Under the pieces are notes generated by a model. That model was not told the DNA's origin. It did not search any database and worked only from the letters and a program-made list of their open reading frames with translations. From NCBI GenBank assembly GCA_033725935.1, contig MU867105.1, positions 1-64,000 on the forward strand: a stretch of DNA of 64,000 nucleotides. Reading direction: 5' to 3'. The stretch is from Cladorrhinum sp. PSN259 (taxonomy: Eukaryota; Ascomycota; Sordariomycetes; Sordariales; Podosporaceae). This document shows, in pieces, positions 10,019 to 20,203 of this stretch (position 1 is the stretch's first letter; each line of letters opens with the position of its first letter). The position numbers were made by a program, and so were the translations under genes.

Positions 10019-12086
10019 TCAATGCTGGCCAGAACCACTTGGTTGCTCTTTGGACGAGACCTTGGTCAGGACATGGACAGCAACCCGTAGCTTCGCCCTT
10101 GACCTCTTCCAGAGACTCTCGGGACGCTGATCCAGAGCCAGGATTTGTTCATGTTGAGGTTCTGCCACAGTTTCTCGTGATGTTGCCTGCTGCCTCTCTG
10201 CCTCGTGCAGCAACTCCATAACTGCCCTGTACTCAAAATGCTCTGCAATGCCCATTGGAGTGAGACTTTTTGGCTCGGAAGCTTCATCGTATCGGAACAT
10301 TGCCCTGGCCGTCAAGTCCGCACCTCTAGCAAGAAGGAGCTGCACAATGGAAGCGTTATTGTGGAATGACGCAATCCAGAGGGCGGATATGCCTCGAGTG
10401 TTCGTGGTATTGAAGTCTGCGCCCCGAGCGAGAAGTAACTCTACAATCTCGGCGTGCCCTGATTTCGAAGCAATATAGAGAGCAGTCTCGCCATACTTGC
10501 CATTTTCATCTTCAATATCAACACCCTTGTCCAGGAGAAGTCGGGCTATGTCGAGAAAATTGTTTCGGGCAGCATGGTACAAAGGAGTTAGGATGTTCTG
10601 CCGAGTGTTTGCAGAAGGCTGTTCTTGAATGAGTTCCCTTTGGTTTAGTTTGATGTCCGGATGACTTAATAGAAGCACAGTCATCATCCGGTTCCCTTTT
10701 CTTGCTGCTATGCATAGGGGAGTATCATTATCGCCCAATTCATCCCTGATGTTTACGTCAACATCATTGCGAGATAATATAGCTTTAACCGTAGCTCCAA
10801 AGCTGGAACCCCTGATATTCCGGGCCAAGAATATCAACGGTGGACTTTCAATGGTAAGCAAGCCCTTGTTCACATCGATCGCTGTGATAGTAGTCAAGAT
10901 TTTGGCTGCCGTCAAGTCTTGACGAGCGTGTAGCGCCCAATCGAGAGTCGCTGTGGGAAGCTGGTTCATTTTCAGATTGTGGAAGAATTCCATCAAACTC
11001 CAGGGCGGAAGAACGAGCCCGCCACTGGGCGCTTGTCCGAATAACAAGTACTGTAAAGTGCCTTGGACTACCTCGCCCCAAGTAAGTCTATAGGCGTCCT
11101 GTTTCAGAATGCTTCGGGATGCAGTGTCTGATGAGATCCCAACCAGAGCGTAAATTTTATCCCGGCGATCAGTTGCTTTGCTTTCGTGAAACTTGACGAG
11201 TAGTGTGCGGAGGCTGGGCTTGTCGCGCCACCAGGAGGTCGTTCTCAGGTACCCTGGCATAATATCCAAGACTGCTTGGATATGGCTGTCGATTTCGACT
11301 TGCATAAGCCAGGGAATTAGGACAAATGTGCGTGTTGAAATCGTGTTTCGGCCACATCGAATGACTGCCCTCTTGGCGTTGAAGACTTCTTGAATGATCC
11401 AGACCCGCTGAAACCAGGGATTACCCAGAAAGTCGCCGAGTACGTCGCGGAGTTGCTTCATTTGGTCATCGCTATTGAGGTCTCGCACCCCCATGTCTTC
11501 GAGCAGGCACGGCCACTCCTTGAACCAGGCTTCAGGCGAGTCTCTTCTGTAATCCGATCTTTCAATGACTCGTTTGTCGAGCTGTATCATGAGATCCATG
11601 AGAAGCTCGGCGTTCTCAGTTGCAGGCCCTAGCCAAATATGCACCTGTTCTGCTTTGTCGTATATTTGACTCATATATCCAACTGTCCTCTCTTGTTAGA
11701 TCTCGCTCAATATATTTAAATCTGAAGCCCGTCGCTCCCAGCCGCATACCTTGATGTCCTTTTTCATTATCATTTTTTTGGTCGATACAGATCGCATCTA
11801 CCCACAGGATCTGGTCCTCATCTGGCTTCATGAGATGGCGAAGAGCCATGTACAGGTTCTTTCTGATGGTCATTTTCCGATCGGAAACAGTGATTTCAGC
11901 GTACTCATCCTCACTGCCCCAGGTGTAAGAAAGTGCTTCGTATGGAACTCCTTCGATTTTGTGGAGGAAAGTTTGAAATATTTCACATCGGACATGATTA
12001 TCTTCATAGCCCCTATACAGCCGAATGAGTCGGATTGCATCAGTGCTGAGGTCGATAGGTGAGTATTCGTACGCCGTGTTGGCCAT
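10019..12086 (-). CDS. HET-domain protein with C-terminal ankyrin repeats
   Basis: Two exons, 12086-11750 and 11682-10019 (minus strand), 666 aa. The 67-base intron joins GHQ to VGYMSQIY. HET domains act in heterokaryon incompatibility and related nonself or immune-like cell-death responses of filamentous fungi. All core HET blocks are present: YEALSYTWG (49-57), LWVDAICIDQ (94-103), then QIYDKAEQVHIWLG (118-131). Downstream are FLGNPWFQRVWIIQEV (about 197-212) and DRRDKIYALVGI (about 284-295), also standard in HET proteins. Residues 408-610 carry about four ankyrin units (DNDTPLCIAARKGN, LTPLYHAARNN, GETALYIASKSGH, ALWIASFHN). This is the common HET-ANK layout without a NACHT or NB-ARC switch, so it may act as an effector partner or a stand-alone sensor. 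Start chosen at MANTAYEY, which follows an in-frame but TTG-initiated extension. Paralogue number and activity cannot be judged from one locus. Confidence 0.92.
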
Positions 12087-13289
12087 TGTTCCGAGTTGAA
12101 TAAAAGAATCAGGATGACCGATGGCCAGTGAGGAAGGATAGGCGGGGCAGACGCAATTGTGTGTATTTGTTGAGACTGCCACGGCAAGAGCCAACCTTGA
12201 AAGCAGCTCAGCCACAGGAGCGAGGACGAAATGCCGACCAATCAACTAATAGTAATCGGCAACTGTGCCTCCCACATACCCCGGTTAGATCATGCAGCAC
12301 CTCCTCGTGCCATTACAGAATTCAAGTTTTTCTTGATTGCCGAACTCTGATTTCAGAATCTTCCACAAAGATGAAGAAATACTTATTTCAGTCCGAACAG
12401 ATACTGGTGTGTCGAGAATATGAAAAAAAAAAAAAAAAAAAAGTGTGTCCACTATGACTAGAAGCGTATTGCAATCCTGTGGTGATAACACCTTCCCAAT
12501 CTCACCACTGAACGGCGTGAACGGGTATATGTAAAACCACACCTACAGAACCAACCAATTAGCAACCAAGACAGTCAATTCCCTTAGTTAGCACCAAATC
12601 TACCATGCTATGTACCTACTCTCTCTGCCTTTCTATTAAACAAACCCACACTTTGACTCGCAGAATACCAGAAACTCCGCGTGCACGCAGGTAATTAATT
12701 ATACCTGAAAAAAAAAAAAAAGAACAAAAAAAGGCAAATAACCAAGGACTAAAAAACCATACCAAAAATGCTGCAGAAGTGAGAACCTAGACTAGATGAC
12801 ACATATCTGGATTTTGAGTCTTCGCTTGCCGACCACATCCCACTCGCCAACGCAGTCATCTAGTGACCGGCTGAAACTGGCGGTAACAGATTATGTCGAA
12901 GCAGGTCGAACCATTTCGAATTTTCTTCGGATTGAATTGGACTTGGTCAAATTCCCACGCGCGAGACAACCAATTTCTTTGTAGATTAGAAAGATACAAA
13001 ACCAAGGTTTAGAAGGTTGTGAATAAAAGATAGACATGGTCCATAGTAACGAGACGCGGACGATAGAGTAAGGATCTGTATAGCTGAGACATTTACGGAG
13101 GCTGTGAAGAGGCCAGGAGATTTTGTCTATGTTCATATTCTTTTATTGAAAAAAAGATAGCATCTAATGTTCCGTGTACTTCACTAGAAGGGAAATATGA
13201 CTGAAAGCGCTACGCTAGCTAATTGAACACTATACATACAATGGCCTTTCCTCGAGGGGCGGCCTCCCTATTTGCTACTTTCTTCGAAT
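12087..13289. other. Intergenic region upstream of the HET gene
   Basis: Contains a pure run of about 20 A (12423-12442), a second A-rich stretch (12708-12732) and otherwise unremarkable A/T-rich sequence. It should hold the HET-gene promoter and the 3' end of the next minus-strand gene. No supported gene. Confidence 0.5.
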
Positions 13290-15011
13290 TTACAGCCTGA
13301 AAGATGACAAATTGTTGACCATATCCTGAAGCTTGCCGGCGTGTCTGTCGGAAAGGTATAAGAATGTCTCAAGTCTGTCGCTAAAAGCAGGCTGGGTCAT
13401 CTCAAGGCCAGGAAACTTGAGGTCAAGCATGATGAGAAACCAATCCCGAGTGGGAGAATGATGGGCAGTCATGGCGCCTGTGCAGAGAAGCCAGAACCGT
13501 AAATCATCCTGTCCAAAAGATTCATCCAATAACGAGGAAGAAATGAGAGCCGCGCGCAGACGCTCTGCGAGGAATTGTGCTGCCACCTGAGCAGAGTGTT
13601 CAGACTTGGCGTTTTGAAGAGATATCACAGTGGCGAGTCGGATGCATTCGTCTTGCCCCAAAAGGTCTGAAAGAGACATAAAGCGAAATACAACAGCGTG
13701 AAGCCTGAGGAAGAGCCATGATTCAAGGTCTCTGCCCACACTGGCATCGTGTCGCCATGCATCGTGTGCGATGCGAATATAATCGATCGTTTCCTCAAGA
13801 ACGCTCCGGATTTGTGATGACATTGGTACTTGCAACAGGTTCTCGCCGAGTCTGGGAAGGCTGGAAGTTTGCAGTCGTGAATCAATGCCAAACATATGTG
13901 GAGGAACAGCGCCAGGATCCCATGCTGTATCAAGCAAGGGCATTCTATTGTCTCTTATTGCTCCATATTTGTCGGCGAGAATGCAACTTTCCAGCAGGTA
14001 AGGATCGAACTTGGTCCATCCACCAGCTTGATTGACCATGTCAAGGAGCGCTCGCAGATGCATCATGGGCGAAGAGTTGGGGCCTCCTTTGCCCTTCATG
14101 GCAGTGACGTATTCGGTAGGGCATAGTGTCCACATTTGCGGTATTTCATTCCAGGACTGAACGATAACCAAGGTGAATACAGAGAGCAGGGCCCAATCGT
14201 CAATCGTGTGTTGGTGACTGGAAAATCGCTCGCGGACCGACCGCAGGGCAAGGTCGAGGAAGTGCTCCGGCGGTTTGCCCTTGTCCAAGATCCCAGCCGA
14301 CCAGGCCAAACAGCTAGAGGCATATGCAAGGGTCGAAAATCGGAATGCCGAATCCTCAACAAATCGCCGCTGTCTTTCCTCCAATATGACGCTGTGTCTG
14401 ACAAGCCGCCGAGTGGTGGCTACTGAGGGCGGAGCGAAGGCCTCTGCAAGAAATGCGGCTTGCGGTGACTTGGTAGCGAAACGAAGAAGGGTTCTCATGT
14501 ACTCTTCCGAGGTCATGGTACCGGTAGAAAATGTCGATGAGAAGCGGGCAGCGAGAGCCACATTTTCGAAGCCAGCACTTGGGGAGGTCAGCCCTGCCCA
14601 AGGCAGCTGAACGGTTCCAGATACGACGTTGGCTGCATTGAATGAACTTCCGTCGGTATTTGTCCCCGCTAGTGGGCGGGATGATGAAGTAAACGATGAC
14701 GAGCTCGGGGGTGGACTAGGGGAGGTATGCGCGCTGGAAGGTTGATCGAGCAGCATGCACGAGCTGTATTGGGTCCATTTTTCGGCGGGTTTCTTGGACT
14801 CCCGGAGACGTCGCTTCTTTTGTACAAAACTTAAGTTCCGGGACCTTTCGGCGGCGTTTTGGGAGATGGGTGTGGATGAGGAAGGATTGACTGTCGTTAT
14901 GGAGAATTCAAAAGATTGGCCTGGGTCTGGGCTGCCCTTGTCCATTTTGAACCTGGAAAGTGCGACTGTGCAGCGCGGCCTGGAAGGGATGGATGCTCTT
15001 TTCGGTTTCAT
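13290..15011 (-). CDS. Transcription-factor-like protein without a zinc cluster (fungal_trans_2-like)
   Basis: Single exon; 573 aa from the first ATG (15011). A second in-frame ATG (14945), beginning MDKGSPDPGQ, is an equally good start. The N-terminus has the pattern EFSITTVNP followed by a basic block, FVQKKRRLRESKKP, and then a Ser/Pro-rich linker. This matches a large Pezizomycotina group that resembles Zn2C6 regulators in its helical C-terminal half but lacks the six-cysteine cluster. The helical part runs from about residue 150 (TFSTGTMTSEEYMRTLLRFA; VATTRRLVRHS; STLAYASSCLAWSA; DDWALLSVFTLVIVQSW; MMHLRALLDMVNQAGGW). It is probably nuclear and may act by protein contact or through the basic block; DNA binding is unproven. 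It shares direction with the HET gene but is 1.2 kb away, so no shared transcript is implied. Confidence 0.75.
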   Translation of the reverse strand: MKPKRASIPSRPRCTVALSRFKMDKGSPDPGQSFEFSITTVNPSSSTPISQNAAERSRNLSFVQKKRRLRESKKPAEKWTQYSSCMLLDQPSSAHTSPSPPPSSSSFTSSSRPLAGTNTDGSSFNAANVVSGTVQLPWAGLTSPSAGFENVALAARFSSTFSTGTMTSEEYMRTLLRFATKSPQAAFLAEAFAPPSVATTRRLVRHSVILEERQRRFVEDSAFRFSTLAYASSCLAWSAGILDKGKPPEHFLDLALRSVRERFSSHQHTIDDWALLSVFTLVIVQSWNEIPQMWTLCPTEYVTAMKGKGGPNSSPMMHLRALLDMVNQAGGWTKFDPYLLESCILADKYGAIRDNRMPLLDTAWDPGAVPPHMFGIDSRLQTSSLPRLGENLLQVPMSSQIRSVLEETIDYIRIAHDAWRHDASVGRDLESWLFLRLHAVVFRFMSLSDLLGQDECIRLATVISLQNAKSEHSAQVAAQFLAERLRAALISSSLLDESFGQDDLRFWLLCTGAMTAHHSPTRDWFLIMLDLKFPGLEMTQPAFSDRLETFLYLSDRHAGKLQDMVNNLSSFRL

Positions 15012-18000
15012 TTTTCTCGACAAGAGTCTTCCTTCCGCTTGATATTTAGAGTATCTGCTTTATGCCCGGACGCTGGCATTTCACATCCCTATTGCTACAC
15101 TCTCAACGTCGCGGCCCGGATCCCCCTTTCGCAATTAGTCTGCATCTCGTCGATTCCCAACCGGTTTTCCCAAGTTACATCCTAAACCCGGCATTTTTGT
15201 CATTCATGGCATCCACCTGTGCCTTGTTATTTTTCTGCCTGAACACCAGCGAGCGTCCCTCCCTACTAAGTGGACTCCTCGTTCGGGTCTGTTGGTTGCT
15301 CTTCGATCCATGGAAGTTTTACAGTCTGGGGCGGTGTTCCCTACAGCGAATTAGACACTGCTGCAGGGTTCTGCCAGCAGGGGTGCTCTGTTGCTCTGAC
15401 GGCACGGATTCCAAAATCTCAGCATGGTGCTTATTCAAGGTTGCATCCGATCCCCATTCACTAAACCCTTTGGAGACACATGTTTCCAAATCAGGCTTCC
15501 TCATGAGGCATTCCAAATTGTCGAGACGGCCAGTCCTTGGAGTTTTTTATCATGTTTCCAAGAGTTCTCGGCTCCTCAGTTCCGGCAATTGGATACAGTG
15601 TACATACCTCAAATCGTCATCAACTCACTATCTGGCAAAAAGGAACAGCAACCCAACGCAACCAAAAGGCAAGAGGGCATTCTTGCCTCTTGATGAGACT
15701 TCTTACAACTTCTCTTCATTTTAGAATCTATTAAGCACGCCAGGGAGCGCTCCTGATCACCAGGTGAGTATACTGTTGGCCATGTCGTTTAAAGTTGTTC
15801 TGGGACGGCCAGACCCCAGTATGCAACAGGGATCTGTCGATCATTAGATCCCTGATGCATTAGTGCTCTGCAATTGCAACGCTTCTGGGGACTAGATGAA
15901 ACTAAGTCATCCTTCAGGAGCCATATCAAGCCATTGTCTTCTAACGAGATAACTGCCATCTACGCCGAGCACACTCTCCGCCAACAAACGGGCCGTGACG
16001 TTCAGGCCTTGGATTGGAACCTGAACTTCGGAATCGCCGTCGTAGCAGCCACTTTAGGAGCTGAGATGCTATCTCGATGGCCACATGATTCTACACCTGG
16101 AAATTGGAAAGCCGACAACCGTCACATCGCTAAGCGCATCCTCCTCCTCTTGACTTCCTTCACTACTACAAGAAGCCAAGACTGCCTTGTTGACGTCTCG
16201 AAAGACCTTCCGGCATTGTCACCGAACGCCAACAGCATGATCCGGAACGACCGACGCCATGGCACTTGGGTCGGCGTTCTCGGTGTCTTGGCCGGTCTCG
16301 GAGTTAAAGACATATTGTAACCTTAAAACCTGCCTGTTCGGCAACATCATCATCAACAGCAGCAGTAGGAGCAGGAGCATCAACAACATATCGATCTTAA
16401 CAGTGATCTATTCGATCACTCATTTGTCATGAGATCGATTACAAAAGCATACATTTAACTCTGGCAGCCATACAGGATATACCATCGCCGTGGACTGGCC
16501 GTGGAGTCTGGACTGATCGGCTGAAATGTCGGCATAGAACCATAATTTGCAGCACCACTTCATCTGGCTAGCTGTGATGTCTCACCAGAGAGTGTGATAA
16601 TGTCGCTGTATGTCTGTGCGCCGCCACTGCCCGTCGCCGGAGTTCATTCCTGGACAGCGACAAGGTTCTTCGGTCCCGAAAGCCTGGCAGCCCCTAACCT
16701 GGCAGCCACATCACGATATCTCGGCTAGGAATGCTGGGAAGATCGTTTTGTCGGGACCAGGACGCGCAATGTCAATGAAACTGTGATGATTTCTAATCGT
16801 CTGGATGTTACTCTGTATCACCTACCCCAGAAGCCTCTAGAAACAAGCTCGGCATTACTGGGAGCGCCACATAAGTACAAGAATAAAGTCTAGCGTACCG
16901 TTCACATCCTGATTCCGGGAGCGGCCCGGTACACAGCCGCCAATAATGTAGCTCGCGGGCTCAGGAGTTGGAGGTTTGCTGACGTTCGTCATCGATTTCT
17001 AGTGTATCACTTATCTTGGCCATGCATAATCTGCCACAAAGATCGCTAGGACTCTTCCTAACAGGCAGGTGGGAGGGTGATTAGCATGAAACCCAACACC
17101 ATTTTGGGGCGCTTGATACTTTGGGTTGACTAAAAAAATCGCGCAGCTGATAAGGTGGATGTTAATGGAGTTGAGGAATTTCACTGGCATAATGCTTGTC
17201 ACTTGTTTGCTTCAACAGCGGTACTTCATGCCCTGTTCACGCGCAGTTTGCCTATTATGGTCAGTACTATCAAGTCAAGATCCCCACGAACGGTTTATCC
17301 CCGGCGAAAAACATACTTGATGTAGGGTATATTCAACCGAAGCAACTCGTGACCGATTCTGTCTATTGCCCCGCACAGAGACGAGACCTCAAAAGCGAAG
17401 TTAAGAAGCTCCCAGGTTTCCTTCTCAACCTCTTTCCAAAAGTCTGAGACTTGGTTAAGGTACGAGGATCATAATAAACCAGATGCCGAAGGAGTTCACC
17501 AACACAAACTGATCAACAGCCTCGTCGTTCAACATTTGGGGCGGAGTAGAAAGTACTTAGGTCCAGGCTAGCATGTCAACAGTCTGTTGCGTCTCTACTA
17601 ACAGAGAAAAATGAACCAAACATACAGTCCAGCCTGAGATCCAGGGAAACAAATACTTCTTATTCCCGAAGTTGCCCGTTTAGGAAATCATCACAATGCC
17701 TTTCGCCAGGTGTATGATTATTCGGTTTGCCAGTCCGTTGCCACTCTTTTACTACTGACAAGCTTACAACTTTATGTTCAGATCGGTTGAATCTCTGTTA
17801 AGGGATATTATTTTGTCATTTTTCTTTTAAAGAATACCTAGAAACACCTTGTAATAGGCAGCATTTTTAGGTATTTGCTAGAACCATTTCCATTTCGATA
17901 CGGTCATCTTGCACCAGGCTGGCGTCATGTCCAGGTCTTGCACAACATGATGTACATGTATTTTCCGGCAACAGTTTTCTGACGGAACTTAGATTCCGAA

Positions 18001-18812
18001 CCATTTATCTATTGACAGACATGGAGTTTTCCCAGACAACCACTTTCCCCCCTTTCTCCCCTTCCCCCCGTTTCCCCATGCGGCTAAGGGCACTATGTAC
18101 ATCCATCCATCCATCTATCCATCCTGTGCCGGTGCCGACGGTGATCATTATATTCCAGAATTTTCCCCTACACTGCGGAATATGATCAGGAACTTTCGAA
18201 AGGGGGAAGTGCAGGGGGGGGGGGTACGCAACACTCTTTACGTTTTACCCCGGACGACGACGACGCAAAAAAAGCAGGGTATTAGAAGGATTCGCCCTAG
18301 ACCAACGCTACTGACTACCCTAACTTTCCGGCTCACTTTACTCCCCTTTTCCTTGCCCTTTGTAGGCATCAATCTATTTTTTTTTTGTGTTGCTTTTGAT
18401 TGTCTTGAACATAATCTATCCCCCTTTCGAGGTTCAAAAACCCCTGTGTGTGTGTGTGTTTGTGTGTGTGTGGCCCCCGGCCCCGGCCTACTGCTCTGGG
18501 TATGTTTCCTTAGCTCGTACGAAATAACAGTTGAAAGCAGTAAATCATACAAACACGGATCTGCATGTCCATGTACATATGTACACAGTACTTACGCCGG
18601 CCGGGCCCAACAAGATTCCACGATATCGCTGTCATGATTGATACACTCAACTGGTGGAAGCTTGAAATTTATGTCATGTTGCTTTCGCTGTATGAAGAGG
18701 AAATCTTTTCCTCATCGTCTCATTTTCTATTCATCCGTATGATTTGACAATTACGCCATCTCCCTCATGCTATCCCTTGAAAACCCCGAATTCTCATTCT
18801 CTTTTTTTTTTT
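15012..18812. other. Long intergenic region, no secure gene
   Basis: About 3.8 kb. An ATG-started frame of 220 codons (15062-15724) and a TTG-started one of 148 codons (15874-16320) show no recognisable motif and are not called. Simple repeats: CAT/CAG-rich trinucleotides (16345-16390), a CCAT tetranucleotide run (18097-18124), a run of about 10 G (18215-18224), a TG run (18446-18472) and a T run just past the esterase stop (18801-18815). Confidence 0.45.
18446..18472. repeat. (TG)n microsatellite
   Basis: Alternating TG of about 27 bases with one T interruption, followed by a GGCCCCCGGCCCCGG block. Noncoding simple repeat. Confidence 0.8.
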
Positions 18813-19604
18813 TTACCAAACACTGGGCGCCGGGTTCTTGACATAACTCTTCAGCGCAGTGGTTCCATTAAAATCCCTCGCAACAGCCTGCACAAAAGCC
18901 TGCGCAACAACATCAGCCCCCGCAGGGCTGGTATGCGTATAGTCTTGCGGGTAAAAAGCATTGACCGCCGCACTTCCCAGCCTCTGATACGCCTTCACAA
19001 CAGACTGATAATGATCCACAAATCCAACATTATTTCCGCCCACATTCCTCGCCGCGTTCTTTGCGTAATCCACGAACCTGGGGGGAGCAGAGTTCCCACT
19101 CCACACGCCATTCTGCCAGGGGTTCTTGGTAGTTTGGGAGGAAATGACCACCTTGGCGCCCTTGGCGATGAGTTTCCGGGTGGCTTGCTCCATGTAATAG
19201 TTGTAGGTATACACCTTCTCGCCCGTCTTTCCAGAGGTGCACACTTCAGAGCCGGTGCCAGGGCAAGCTGAACGACCATTGTCCGAAGCAGAGTTGGGTG
19301 ATCCGCCGTCGTTGTGGCCAAAGGCAATGACAACAATGTCATTCGCCACCACAAGCTTCTCAATCTCCGTGAAGCGACCTTCGTTGGTGTACGAGCGGGC
19401 AGAACGACCCGAAATAGCTTTGTTAACGACAGGGAGGGTGATGTATTTCGAGAGGTACTCGCCCCAACCGTTGAGTGGCGAGTTGGTGCGAGCCATGGTC
19501 GAATCACCTGCGAGGTAAACCTTGGGGGAGCTTTGCCGAGTGTTGAGAGGGGTGGCGGTAACAGATGATGCCGCGAGGGCGACGGAGAGGAGTTGAAGAT
19601 GCAT
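18813..19604 (-). CDS. Secreted rhamnogalacturonan acetylesterase, SGNH hydrolase (CE12)
   Basis: Single exon, 263 aa, the usual size for fungal CE12. The enzyme removes acetyl groups from galacturonic acid in rhamnogalacturonan I, opening hairy-region pectin to other enzymes outside the cell. Residues 1-17 are a signal peptide; the mature enzyme begins soon after the TPLNTR segment. Block I is YLAGDSTM with the nucleophile Ser at about 35. Glycine of block II lies in ISGRSARSYT. Block III is FGHNDGG with Asn about 98. The Asp-x-x-His of block V is DYTHTSPAGA with Asp about 221 and His about 224. All four SGNH positions are therefore intact. The start was moved from an upstream in-frame codon (19661) to 19604, because only this one gives a clean secretion signal. 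A Zn2C6 regulator gene lies next on the same strand, 600 bases away; a regulatory link is only a guess. Confidence 0.95.
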   Translation of the reverse strand: MHLQLLSVALAASSVTATPLNTRQSSPKVYLAGDSTMARTNSPLNGWGEYLSKYITLPVVNKAISGRSARSYTNEGRFTEIEKLVVANDIVVIAFGHNDGGSPNSASDNGRSACPGTGSEVCTSGKTGEKVYTYNYYMEQATRKLIAKGAKVVISSQTTKNPWQNGVWSGNSAPPRFVDYAKNAARNVGGNNVGFVDHYQSVVKAYQRLGSAAVNAFYPQDYTHTSPAGADVVAQAFVQAVARDFNGTTALKSYVKNPAPSVW

Positions 19605-20203
19605 TGTGATGGCGAGGGTATTGAAGTGGCTGAGCGATGGAAGAGGTGGGACGAAGATCAAGTTGGGAAAGTAGGCGGCGTTTGGCTCATATATGCGATG
19701 GCTCTAAATCCCATCTGCCCGGTCCAAGGGAGCATACCCTCCCAAGTCGGTAGTGATTTCAAGATATTCCGTTGAAGCGCCCCAACGATGTTGCAGTTCC
19801 GTCCCTCATCCAGTCCGCATAACCCCGGTTTGCGATCCACTAACCCATAAACTTCCGTTCACTGTCGTGTTCTCGAACAGACAGCTGTAAAGAGTACCAC
19901 CTATATCCATGTCGCCGCGGCTAAAGGAGCAACTCCAAGACTTCCCCAGATTCCACAAGCACCACATTTCTCGGATGAATCGTCAAAACGGGACGTCAAA
20001 TGCCGCCTGGGTATCCGGCTCCATAGCTGCCGCTGGAAACAATGGGTTTAGCGACACTTATAGTAGTATCGAGATCTCCACCTCAACGGCTGGCATGCTG
20101 ATAAGTCATTGGAGGAAAAAAGACGTTTCAACACCTCGCTTCAATAACCTGCACATGCTTTTTCGTCTGCCGTCATCGCACTTGCTGTCGGATCCGCATC
20201 TCT
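19605..20203. other. Intergenic region between esterase and Zn2C6 gene
   Basis: About 600 bases that serve as the esterase promoter and the 3' flank of the regulator gene. A short ATG-started plus-strand frame (19909-20241) has no recognisable features and is not called. Confidence 0.45.

Noticed and set aside
15062..15724. ATG-started 220-codon frame
   Set aside because: Composition is random-like, rich in Cys and Ser with no motif or splice structure; lies in the upstream region of the regulator-like gene.
15874..16320. 148-codon frame with a few protein-like phrases
   Set aside because: Begins with TTG and has no good upstream exon or domain.
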